Source: Yimella sp. cx-51
GTDB lineage: Bacteria; Actinomycetota; Actinomycetes; Actinomycetales; Dermatophilaceae
NCBI RefSeq assembly: GCF_017654605.1
Contig: NZ_CP072113.1
Coordinates: 1,302,001-1,366,000 of the forward strand
Length of the DNA stretch: 64,000 bases
Direction: 5' to 3'
Within the stretch, counting starts at the first letter, position 1. Each line of letters opens with the position of its first letter. A program made the position numbers and the translations under genes. The notes under the pieces are model-generated. The model was given only the letters and a program-made list of their open reading frames with translations, was not told the DNA's origin and searched no databases. Shown here piece after piece: positions 18,727-34,736 of the stretch.

Positions 18727-19631
18727 ATGAGTCTGCGCGACTCGGTCTCCCTCGCCGCTGCCGCCGACAAGGCAGCAACCCTCGTCGAAGCCCTTCCGTG
18801 GTTGGAGGAGTTCCGGGGGGCGCTCGTCGTCATCAAGTACGGCGGCAACGCCATGACTGACGAAAGTCTCAAGGCTGCGTTCGCCGAAGACGTCGCCTTC
18901 CTGAAGTACGCGGGGCTGCGGCCGGTCGTCGTCCACGGCGGCGGACCCCAGATCCAGGCGATGCTCGACCGCCTGGGTCTCCAGAGTGAGTTCAAGGGCG
19001 GCCTCCGGGTTACCACACCTGAGGTGATGGACGTCGTCCGCATGGTGCTCACCGGTCAGGTGTCGCGCGAACTCGTCGGCCTGATCAACAACCACGGCGC
19101 GCTCGCGGTCGGTCTGTCCGGCGAAGATGCTTCCCTGTTCGGCGCGCGCCGCCGCGGCGCGATGGTAGCCGGCGAGCTGGTCGACATCGGCTTGGTCGGC
19201 GATGTCGAGACGGTGAATCCCGCTGCGGTGCAAGACATCCTGGACGCCGGGCGAATTCCGGTGGTCTCATCTGTCGCCCCTGATCTCGACGCCGACGGGC
19301 AGGTGCTCAACGTCAACGCCGACACCGCCGCAGCCGCGCTGGCCACGGCGCTCGGTGCGCGCAAATTGGTCGTCCTGACCGATGTCGAAGGCATCTATGC
19401 CGACTGGCCCGACCGCGACAGCCTGCTCAGCACCCTGCCGGTCGATCGGGCCCGCGTGCTGTTGCAGAAGGTCGACAGCGGCATGGTGCCCAAGCTCGAG
19501 GCCTGTATCCGGGCGATCGACGGTGGCGTGCCGCAGACCCACGTGATCGACGGACGCCGTCCGCACTCGCTACTACTCGAAATCTTCACCAATGCCGGAA
19601 TCGGCACGATGATCCTCCCGGAGGCCCGCTC

Positions 19632-19635
<4 letters not shown>
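18727..19635 (+). CDS. argB: N-acetylglutamate kinase
   Basis: An amino-acid-kinase-fold enzyme (302 residues) that phosphorylates N-acetylglutamate. Key motifs are VIKYGGNAM (phosphate-binding Lys), VVHGGGPQI and [12 protein letters not shown]. The N-terminal helix of about 25 residues ([16 protein letters not shown]) before the kinase fold is typical of arginine-inhibited hexameric forms, so feedback control by arginine is likely. GGAGG precedes ATG 18727. Its TGA overlaps the argD ATG by 4 nt. Confidence 0.96.
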
Positions 19636-20812
<1,177 letters not shown>

Positions 20813-20816
<4 letters not shown>

Positions 20817-21753
20817 CCCGACACTTCCTGCGCGACGACGACCTCAGCCCCGCCGAACAGGCGCAGGTGCTCCAGCGAGCGGCCACGATGAAGGCCAACC
20901 GCACCACCGACCAACCGCTGACCGGGCCGCAGGGCGTCGCGATCATCTTCGACAAGCCGACGCTGCGCACGCAGTTGTCGTTCACCGTGGGTGTCGCCGA
21001 ACTTGGCGGCTTCCCGACGGTCGTCGACGGCAATCTCGCCCAGATCGGCACGCGTGAATCGATTGCGGACGTCGCCCGCGTACTCGGCCGACAGGTGTCG
21101 CTGATCGTGTGGCGCACCCACGGCCAGGACCGCATCGAGCAGATGGCGCAGTATGCGGGCGTACCGGTCGTCAATGCGCTCACCGATGACTTCCATCCGT
21201 GCCAGATCCTGGCCGACTTGCTCACGATCAGTGAGCACAAGGGCCGTCTGGCGGGACTGACTATGACCTACGTCGGCGACTGTGCCAACAACATGGCCCA
21301 TTCCTACGCGCTCGGCGGCGCGACCGCTGGCCTCCATGTACGTCTCGCCGGTCCGACCACGCACCAACCCAAGGCCGACATCCTTGCTCGGGCCGAGCAG
21401 ATCGCGGCGCAGACCGGTGGCTCGGTGAGCTACACCGACGATCCGATCGCGGCAGCGACCGACTCGGACGTCCTCATCACCGACACCTGGGTGTCAATGG
21501 GACAAGAAAGCGAGAGCGATCAACGCAAGGGACAGGAATCACCGTTCGCGAGGTTCACGTTGGACGCCGATCTGCTGACCCATGCGGACGATGATGCGAT
21601 CGTCATGCACTGCCTTCCCGCATACCGAGGCTATGAGATCTCTGCCGACGTGATCGACGGTCCTCGCTCCGTGGTCTGGGACGAAGCGGAGAACCGATTG
21701 CATGCGCAGAAGGCGCTCATGGCATTCCTGGTCGAGCAGCAGGCTCAGCAGCG

Positions 21754-21757
<4 letters not shown>
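20813..21757 (+). CDS. argF: Ornithine carbamoyltransferase
   Basis: Makes citrulline from ornithine and carbamoyl phosphate. At 314 residues the length is normal. The ornithine-side motifs FHPCQILADL and MHCLPAYRGYEI are intact. The carbamoyl-phosphate loop, usually S-T-R-T-R, reads KPTLRTQLSF: the Arg-Thr pair is kept but the flanking residues differ. This is probably a lineage variant and not a loss of function, since the operon is otherwise complete. GTGA overlap with argD, ATGA overlap with argR. Confidence 0.93.
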
Positions 21758-24316
<2,559 letters not shown>

Positions 24317-24331
24317 GGCAGGCTTGACCCG

Positions 24332-24349
24332 GCACCCGCACCCGGGTGC
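24332..24349 (+). other. Small hairpin upstream of tyrS
   Basis: GCACCCG/CGGGTGC (24332-24338 with 24343-24349) forms a 7-bp stem 26 nt before the tyrS GTG. It has no T tract. It could be a weak mpg terminator or a leader structure. No T-box motif is present. Confidence 0.35.
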
Positions 24350-24374
24350 ATCACCTTGTGAGGAAGGACAACCA

Positions 24375-25631
24375 GTGAGCAACATCTTCGACGAGCTGCA
24401 GTGGCGTGGCTTGGTGGCACAGACCACCGACGAGGCCACGCTGCGGGAGGCACTCGACGGGACGCTCACGGTGTATTGCGGCTTCGATCCGACCGCGCCT
24501 TCCCTCCACTTCGGCAACCTGGTGCAGCTGATGCAGTTGCGCCGACTGCAGCGTGCCGGACACCGCATCATCTGCCTGGTCGGTGGCTCGACCGGCCTGA
24601 TCGGTGACCCGAAGCCGGACAGTGAGCGGGTGCTCCGTAGTAAGGAGCAGGTCGCTGAAGCAGTGGCCTCGATCCAGCAGCAGGCAGCGAAGTTCCTCGA
24701 CTTCGACGGCGACAACCCGGCGACGATGGTCAACAACCTCGACTGGACCGCCGACATCACCGCACTCGACTTCCTACGCGACGTCGGCCGGTACTTCCGG
24801 GTCAACTCGATGATCAAGAAGGACGCCGTCGCTGCTCGACTCAACTCCGACGCCGGTATCAGCTACACCGAGTTCAGCTACCAGATCCTGCAGGGGCTGG
24901 ATTACCTCCACCTGTTCCGCACCTACAACTGCACGCTGCAGGTGGGCGGATCCGACCAGTGGGGCAATCTCATCGCTGGCGTCGACCTCGTGCGCCTGGC
25001 GGAGGGAGCAGCAGTCCACGTGCTCACCTCGCCCCTGCTCACTGATTCCAGTGGCCGCAAGTACGGCAAGTCGGAGGGCAATGCCATCTGGCTGAACCCG
25101 AAGATGACCTCGCCCTACGCCTTCTACCAGTACTTCGTGAACGTCGAGGATTCCGAGGTCATCAAGCTGCTCAAGGTCTTCAGCGACCTCACGCCCGAGG
25201 AGATCGCTGATTACGAGCAGCAGGTGGAGTCGGAGCCCTTCAAACGTGCGGCGCAACGTGCTCTGGCCGGCGCAGCGACGACCCTTGTGCATGGTGCGCA
25301 GGCGACGACCGCAGTGCAGGCTGCCTCCGAAGCGCTTTTCGGCAAGGGCGATCTCACCGCGCTGGACGCGGGCACGTTGTCCGACTCGACCGCTGAGCTG
25401 CCCGGCGCGGATGTCGCTCCCGGCACCGGGATCGTCGATGCGCTGATTGCTGTGGGCATCGCCGACAGTCGCAACTCGGCGCGGCGTCTGATCGGTGACG
25501 GAGCGATCTCGGTCAACAACGAGAAGGTCACCGATCCGGAGCAGACGCTGGGGGAGGACGACTACCTGCACGGTGTCGTCGCCGTCATCAAACGCGGACG
25601 CAAGTTCCAGGCGGCCGCACGACGGGCCTGA
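24375..25631 (+). CDS. tyrS: Tyrosyl-tRNA synthetase
   Basis: A class I synthetase of 418 residues. The HIGH-equivalent is HFGN in FDPTAPSLHFGNLVQL, and the KMSKS-equivalent is KYGKS in GRKYGKSEGNAIWL. The YQILQGLDYLHLF and VGGSDQWGNLIAG segments line the tyrosine pocket. A C-terminal S4 domain (about 350-418, NSARRLIGDGAISVNNEKV) binds tRNA. GTG 24375 with AGGAAGGA upstream is the start; the longer frame runs back into mpg. Confidence 0.96.
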   Translation: MSNIFDELQWRGLVAQTTDEATLREALDGTLTVYCGFDPTAPSLHFGNLVQLMQLRRLQRAGHRIICLVGGSTGLIGDPKPDSERVLRSKEQVAEAVASIQQQAAKFLDFDGDNPATMVNNLDWTADITALDFLRDVGRYFRVNSMIKKDAVAARLNSDAGISYTEFSYQILQGLDYLHLFRTYNCTLQVGGSDQWGNLIAGVDLVRLAEGAAVHVLTSPLLTDSSGRKYGKSEGNAIWLNPKMTSPYAFYQYFVNVEDSEVIKLLKVFSDLTPEEIADYEQQVESEPFKRAAQRALAGAATTLVHGAQATTAVQAASEALFGKGDLTALDAGTLSDSTAELPGADVAPGTGIVDALIAVGIADSRNSARRLIGDGAISVNNEKVTDPEQTLGEDDYLHGVVAVIKRGRKFQAAARRA

Positions 25632-25660
25632 ACCCTGTCGAACCGGGCAATTTCCTGCGG

Positions 25661-25696
25661 ATCGGGTGGGTGCGACGAGGATCGCATCCACCCGAT
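25661..25696 (+). terminator. Terminator after tyrS
   Basis: ATCGGGTGGGTGCGA (25661-25675) pairs with TCGCATCCACCCGAT (25682-25696) over 15 positions with one G-T wobble and a 6-nt loop. TTGGCTT follows. It insulates the arg/tyrS unit from the rrn promoter. Confidence 0.8.
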
Positions 25697-25828
25697 TTGG
25701 CTTCCGCCAGACGTTGGCGTAATGTTCTCCGAGTCGCCGCAGGGAGGCACGGACAAGCCGCAAGGCAAGGCCGGTCCCACGGAAGACCACCACCGCTCGT
25801 CAGAGCAAACCAGACCGGCCAAGCCGAT

Positions 25829-25856
25829 TTGGAAAGCAAATCGCAGCGGTGATAAC
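25829..25856 (+). promoter_or_regulatory. rrn promoter
   Basis: TTGGAA (25829-25834) and GATAAC (25851-25856) with a 16-bp spacer lie about 200 nt upstream of 16S rRNA and just ahead of the conserved leader box. Additional promoters in the 25700-25830 region are possible. Confidence 0.5.
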
Positions 25857-25916
25857 CTGAACAGGTTGCCCCAGAGCAAGGCGCACAACGCCGAAACAAT
25901 GGTGAGCAGTCGTTTC

Positions 25917-25935
25917 TTGAGAACTCAACAGCGTG
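25917..25935 (+). promoter_or_regulatory. rRNA leader boxA-like antitermination element
   Basis: TTGAGAACTCAACAGCGTG matches the element conserved upstream of actinobacterial rRNA operons, thought to recruit the Nus antitermination factors. A related copy, TTTGAGAATTGCA, recurs before 23S at 27907-27919. Confidence 0.65.
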
Positions 25936-25940
25936 TCGAG

Positions 25941-26059
25941 TGATTGATGCCGAATGTTTGTTTGGCTGATATTAACGAGATTATTTGTAGAACAGACTTT
26001 TGATGGTTTGTTTTGCTCTTGTCAGTTTTTGTTGGTCAGGCTTGAATTTTTTGTAGTTT
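25941..26059 (+). other. AT-rich 16S precursor leader with processing-stem strand
   Basis: This leader is much richer in A/T than the neighbours. TGATTGATG (25941-25949) is complementary to CATCAATCA (27645-27653) downstream of 16S, so the two could form the base of the RNase III processing stem. No gene is seen in 25632-26059. Confidence 0.45.
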
Positions 26060-27588
<1,529 letters not shown>

Positions 27589-27809
27589 AGCGACAGTGGC
27601 CTTTCATCACCGAGTGTGTGGTGGGGTCCTGCTCATGGGTGGAACATCAATCATGGTGCCTGTCACGGGTGCCACCTCGAACTAAGTACGAACCACGGTG
27701 GTGGTTGATGACCTGCGGGTTGTCAAGGATCACTGAGTCTGGTTGTGGAACAGGGACGGGTGGTGTGTGTGGTGGGTGTCGACACGTTGTTGGGTCCTGA
27801 AGAAACGAC

Positions 27810-27842
27810 CCGAAGCCCCTTGGTGGGGTTCGGTTGTTTTTT
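27810..27842 (+). terminator. Terminator-like hairpin inside the rRNA spacer
   Basis: CCGAAGCCCC (27810-27819, one bulged G) pairs with GGGGTTCGG (27825-27833) around TTGGT, followed by TTGTTTTTT. It has the form of an intrinsic terminator but sits within the rrn transcript. Antitermination would have to override it, or it may serve processing. Confidence 0.5.
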
Positions 27843-27916
27843 CTGGGTTGCAGGCTCATAGCCGGCCACGGTGAATGTGGTTGTGGGTGTGGGTTGCTGT
27901 GTGTTGTTTGAGAATT

Positions 27917-27936
27917 GCATAGTGGACGCGAAGCAT
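27917..27936 (+). other. 23S precursor processing stem, 5' strand
   Basis: GCATAGTGGACGCGAAGCAT is complementary, with two wobble or mismatch positions, to 31080-31099 downstream of 23S. It would form the long RNase III stem that brings the 23S ends together. Confidence 0.7.
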
Positions 27937-27949
27937 CTGTAGTGCTCTG

Positions 27950-31058
<3,109 letters not shown>

Positions 31059-31079
31059 AACAAACAGCACTGCGTAAGC

Positions 31080-31099
31080 ATGTTTCGCGTCTACTATGC
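31080..31099 (+). other. 23S precursor processing stem, 3' strand
   Basis: ATGTTTCGCGTCTACTATGC pairs with 27917-27936. The pairing extends inward, with AGCACT at 31066-31071 facing AGTGCT at 27941-27946. Confidence 0.7.
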
Positions 31100-31152
31100 G
31101 ATATCTGAAACAACACACCAACCACAATTGTTTGGTTGATAGTTTCATAGCG

Positions 31153-31270
31153 TTACGGCGGTCATAGCGAAGTGGGAAACGCCCGGTCACATTCCGAACC
31201 CGGAAGCTAAGCCCTTCAGCGCCGATGGTACTGCACTCGGTAGGGTGTGGGAGAGTAGGACACCGCCGGA
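31153..31270 (+). rRNA. rrf: 5S ribosomal RNA
   Basis: About 118 nt. TTACGGCGGTCATAGCG at the 5' end pairs with ACACCGCCGG at the 3' end to close helix I. The conserved internal CATTCCGAACCCGGAAGCTAA is present. It lies about 95 nt after 23S and is the last gene of the operon. Confidence 0.97.
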
Positions 31271-31280
31271 CAACACTTTC

Positions 31281-31328
31281 AAAAGGGTTGGAGGATCACC
31301 ACGATGTGGCTGATCTTCCAACCCTTTT
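31281..31328 (+). terminator. rrn operon terminator
   Basis: AAAAGGGTTGGAGGATCA (31281-31298) pairs with TGATCTTCCAACCCTTTT (31311-31328), 18 positions with one wobble. An inner CCAC/GTGG extends the stem. It directly follows 5S. Confidence 0.9.
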
Positions 31329-31389
31329 GCATTTGTCTGCGATAATTCGCTGTCGGCCGGCCCGGCCGGCGCCGTCGAAGGAGGACGTC

Positions 31390-33195
31390 ATGCAGGACGA
31401 CGACAAGCAATCAGGATCATCGGAGCGCCCCGAGCGCCGAGCCTCACGGTGGTCCCGCGCCGATGGCGCCGATGCTGGAGACCGTCGCTCGACGTCCGAT
31501 GATCGTGAGCGCGGCGCTGATCGGCGCAGCAGCTCCTCGGAGGCGCGTGGTCGCGGTGACGACCGCGGATTCGACCGTCGGGATGGCGGCGGACGTGAGA
31601 GCCGCGGCTTCGAGCGCCGTGACAACCGTCGCTCGGATGACCGACGTGACGGTTACCGCGGAAACGACAGCCGGCGCGATGATCGCGGTGGTTATGGGCG
31701 GCGGGATGATGACCGCCGTTCGGATCGCGGCTTCGATCGCCGGGATGATCGACGCGATGGTGCCCGCGGTGATGGCCAGCGCGACAACGCCGGTCGCGGG
31801 TTCCAGCGTCGTGATGACGACCGTGGGCCCGGACGCAGTTTCGATCGCCGAGACGATCGACGCGATGGTGCCCGCGGTGATGGCCAGCGCGACAACGCCG
31901 GTCGCGGGTTCCAGCGTCGTGATGACGACCGTGGGCCCGGACGCAGTTTCGATCGCCGAGACGATCGGCGCGACGGTGGCCGTGACCGCGATCGCCGGGG
32001 CAACTCGGGTCGCGGCTTCCAACGCCGTGATGACCGTGCACCAGGGCGCAGCTTTGACCGTCGGGACGACCGACGCGATGACCGGCGTGGAGATGGCGGT
32101 GGTGGCCGACCGCAGGACGGTTCCCGTGAGCAGCGGTGGAGCCGGCCGGATCGTGACGACCGTGGTGGAGGGTTCCAGCGTCGCGACGACGACCGTGGGC
32201 CCGGACGCAGCTTCGACCGGCGTGACAGTCGCGACGGTGAGCGCCGCGAGTTCCGCGGTGGCCGCGGAGGCGAGCGTCGCTTCTCCGGAGGCGGCCGTGA
32301 CGACCGTCGCGGACCATCGCGTGACGGTGATCGCCGCGGCAACGTCCGGTCGGGAGACCGCGGACGTCCGGGTCGCGATGAGCGACCCACAGATCGTTCT
32401 GCACAAGACCGTCCCGCTGGTGGTCCACGTAGCTGGGAGCGTGGCTTGGATGAGCAGGAACGCCGCGACCGCAAGCGGGAGCCGCAACTGCCCGAGGGCG
32501 TGACCGGCAAGGAACTGGATCGCTCCGTCTGGCAGCAGTTGCGCACGCTGACTCCCGAAAATGCTGAAGGAGTCGCTCAGCACCTGGTCGCCGCGGCTCT
32601 GGTGCTGGAGGAGGACGAGGACCGTGCGCTGGAGCACGCTGAGCACGCAGCTCGGCGCGCCGGTCGCGTGCCTGCGGTCCGTGAGGCGCTCGGACTCGTG
32701 CGCTATCGCCGGGGTGAGTTCACCGATGCACTGCGGGAGTTCAAGACCGCACGCCGCTTGTCTGGATCCGACCATCTGATTCCTTACATGGTCGACTGCG
32801 AGCGCGGCCTCGGACGTTTCGATCGGGCTCTGGACCTTGCCTCCTCGCCGGAAGCCAAGCGTCTGCCGCAGGACGACGCGATCGAGTTGGCCATCGTGGT
32901 GTCCGGTGTGCGCCGTGACATGGGCCAGCCGGAGGCTGCGCTCATCAGTCTCCGCATTCCTGCCCTCGAACGCGCTGGCAAACAGCCGTGGGCGGCGCGG
33001 CTGCAGTACGCGTACGCCGAGGCGCTGCTGGCCACCGGTCGGGAAGATGAGGCACGCGAGTGGTTCGCTCGTGCGTCGGCCACGGATGCCGACGGGCTCA
33101 CCGACGCCGACGAGCGGCTGGCTGACCTCGATGGCGTTGACCTCACCGATCTGCTGGGTGACGAGGACGACGAGTTGGACGCACCGACCGACTGA
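31390..33195 (+). CDS. R/D-rich disordered protein with C-terminal TPR domain
   Basis: A 601-residue cytoplasmic protein. ATG 31390 has a near-perfect AAGGAGG 5 nt upstream. Residues about 1-360 are low-complexity and built of Arg, Asp and Gly, with repeats such as GFQRRDDDRGPGRSFDRRDD, reminiscent of RGG-type RNA-binding tails. Residues about 365-590 form helical TPR-like repeats (LEHAEHAARRAGRVPAVREA, YRRGEFTDALREFKTA). The tail is acidic (LLGDEDDELDAPTD). A TPR gene sits at the same place in M. tuberculosis (Rv1691), without such a long N-terminus. An exact 108-bp tandem duplication lies inside. RNA or ribosome association is a guess from composition and rrn proximity. Confidence 0.85.
   Translation: MQDDDKQSGSSERPERRASRWSRADGADAGDRRSTSDDRERGADRRSSSSEARGRGDDRGFDRRDGGGRESRGFERRDNRRSDDRRDGYRGNDSRRDDRGGYGRRDDDRRSDRGFDRRDDRRDGARGDGQRDNAGRGFQRRDDDRGPGRSFDRRDDRRDGARGDGQRDNAGRGFQRRDDDRGPGRSFDRRDDRRDGGRDRDRRGNSGRGFQRRDDRAPGRSFDRRDDRRDDRRGDGGGGRPQDGSREQRWSRPDRDDRGGGFQRRDDDRGPGRSFDRRDSRDGERREFRGGRGGERRFSGGGRDDRRGPSRDGDRRGNVRSGDRGRPGRDERPTDRSAQDRPAGGPRSWERGLDEQERRDRKREPQLPEGVTGKELDRSVWQQLRTLTPENAEGVAQHLVAAALVLEEDEDRALEHAEHAARRAGRVPAVREALGLVRYRRGEFTDALREFKTARRLSGSDHLIPYMVDCERGLGRFDRALDLASSPEAKRLPQDDAIELAIVVSGVRRDMGQPEAALISLRIPALERAGKQPWAARLQYAYAEALLATGREDEAREWFARASATDADGLTDADERLADLDGVDLTDLLGDEDDELDAPTD
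31747..31967 (+). repeat. Perfect 108-bp tandem duplication (36-residue unit)
   Basis: Positions 31747-31859 are identical to 31855-31967, a shift of exactly 108 bp, so the reading frame is kept. The unit encodes a 36-residue R/D/G block. Further diverged copies flank it. The lack of any silent difference implies a recent duplication. Confidence 0.92.
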
Positions 33196-33312
33196 GCGTC
33201 GTCCACAACCGGCAAAGAGGCCCACGTTCGTCCACAGCGACAGATCCCTCGCTGGTATTGGCCGTGCCCGGGAGGGCAGTCTGATCGCTCCTACCAAGAA
33301 GGGAGACTGATC

Positions 33313-33657
33313 ATGGCGGCGAGTCTGGGCGCAGCGACGAACGAGGTGCACATCATCGGGCGATTGCGTGATGCGCCGGAGGTGAAGCAGCTGCCGAGTG
33401 GCGACGAAGTGGTGTCGTTCCGGGTCGCTGTGCCGCGGCCCGACGATGCGCGGCGTAGTGCACGCAGTCCGCGCAGCGATCTCATCGATGTCAGTTGCTA
33501 TTCCGCACGCACTCGGCGCAGCGCGGCCCGGCTCACCGATGGCCAAGGAGTCGAGGTGACCGGAGCGATGCGTCGCCGGGTGTGGCGCACTCCGGCCGGT
33601 GTGAACGGCCGGCTCGACGTCGAGGCGTCCACGTTGCGGGCAGTGCGATTGGACTGA
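33313..33657 (+). CDS. Short single-stranded DNA-binding protein-like (SSB) OB-fold protein
   Basis: A 114-residue OB-fold protein: ATNEVHIIGRLRDAPEVKQL and VVSFRVAVPRP match SSB strands 1-3. DLIDVSCYSARTRRSA and GVEVTGAMRRRVW follow. It lacks the acidic C-terminal tip that recruits partner proteins in the main SSB, so it is an accessory paralogue. In actinobacteria such short SSBs (SsbB-like) are linked to competence or chromosome segregation. GAAGGGAGA precedes ATG 33313. Confidence 0.8.
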   Translation: MAASLGAATNEVHIIGRLRDAPEVKQLPSGDEVVSFRVAVPRPDDARRSARSPRSDLIDVSCYSARTRRSAARLTDGQGVEVTGAMRRRVWRTPAGVNGRLDVEASTLRAVRLD

Positions 33658-33687
33658 ACCGCCTTGCCTCAAGGCAAGATTGATCGC

Positions 33688-34698
33688 ATGAGCGCCTTGA
33701 TCGAGCAGTATGACGCACTGGTCTGCGACCTGGACGGAGTGGTCTATCGCGGTCCTGAAGCTGTGCCCCATGCGGTCGAGTCACTGAACGGAGCACAGGC
33801 GAGCGGCGTCCGGATCGCTTATGCGACGAACAACGCCTCGCGTCCACCCGCCGACGTCGCCCAGCACCTGCGCGAGCTCGGCCTCGACGCGCAGGACGAC
33901 AGTGTCATCAACAGTTCGATGGCCGGGGCTTCCTATCTGGCCGATCACGCGAAAGCCGGCGACACGGTCTTGGCGGTCGGGGGTGCCGGCGTCGGTCTTG
34001 CCTTGCGGGCGCAGGGCTTCGATGTGGTGAGCGAACTGCCCACCGACAAGCGAGTGATGGCTGTGCTCCAGGGCTATGGTCCGGCCGTCACGGCCAACGA
34101 TCTGGCACAGGCCGCGTACGCGATCCAGTCAGGTGCCTTATGGGTTGCGACCAATACCGATCTCACGCTTCCGACCGCGATCGGGACGGCGCCCGGCAAC
34201 GGCTCGCTCGTGGGCGCGGTACGCAATGCGGTTGACCGAGACCCGGTCGTCGTCGGAAAGCCGGGGCCACTGATGTATGTGATGGCGGCGGAGCACCTAG
34301 GCAGTGCGCCACATCGCACTCTGGGTATCGGCGACCGCTTGGAGACCGACGTCGCCGGTGCCGCAGCGGCCGGCATGGACTGCCTCCATGTGCTCACCGG
34401 TGTGCATGGCCCGAGCGATCTGGTGTCGGCGCCACCGCAGCTGCGTCCGCGTTTCGTGGCTGAGGACCTCCGTTCCCTCGCACAGCAGTACTGCGAGCCG
34501 CAGCGCCGAGACGGTTGGTGGATGATCGGCGACGCGGGCTGCCGGATGTCGAAGGACGGGCAGTACGCACTGGAATGGCACGGTCAGCCGGTCGGCGTCG
34601 AACGACTGCGACTGGCGCTGCCGACGCTGTGGGGGACGATCGACGACGGCAAGATCGGGCTCGAGCAAGCGGTCACTACGTGGATGACGAGCCAGTAG
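33688..34698 (+). CDS. HAD-superfamily subfamily IIA phosphatase (NagD-like)
   Basis: A 336-residue phosphatase. Motif I is VCDLDGVVYRG with nucleophile Asp14 and acid Asp16. Motif II lies in YATNNASRPP, the cap domain follows, and then VVGKPGPLM and motif IV GIGDRLETDVAGA. The C-terminal 70 residues (GWWMIGDAGCRMSKDG onward) are an actinobacterial extension of unknown role. Members dephosphorylate small sugar phosphates or p-nitrophenyl phosphate; the substrate here is unknown. M. tuberculosis Rv1692 is the positional match. Confidence 0.9.
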   Translation: MSALIEQYDALVCDLDGVVYRGPEAVPHAVESLNGAQASGVRIAYATNNASRPPADVAQHLRELGLDAQDDSVINSSMAGASYLADHAKAGDTVLAVGGAGVGLALRAQGFDVVSELPTDKRVMAVLQGYGPAVTANDLAQAAYAIQSGALWVATNTDLTLPTAIGTAPGNGSLVGAVRNAVDRDPVVVGKPGPLMYVMAAEHLGSAPHRTLGIGDRLETDVAGAAAAGMDCLHVLTGVHGPSDLVSAPPQLRPRFVAEDLRSLAQQYCEPQRRDGWWMIGDAGCRMSKDGQYALEWHGQPVGVERLRLALPTLWGTIDDGKIGLEQAVTTWMTSQ

Positions 34699-34736
34699 GC
34701 TGGCCCGAACCAAACGGGACGACTCAAGGAGTGGCC

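Noticed and set aside
31444-33771. 775-codon open frame antisense to the R/D-rich TPR gene
   Set aside because: Arises from low-complexity GC-rich repeats; the sense frame has a strong ribosome site and TPR motifs.
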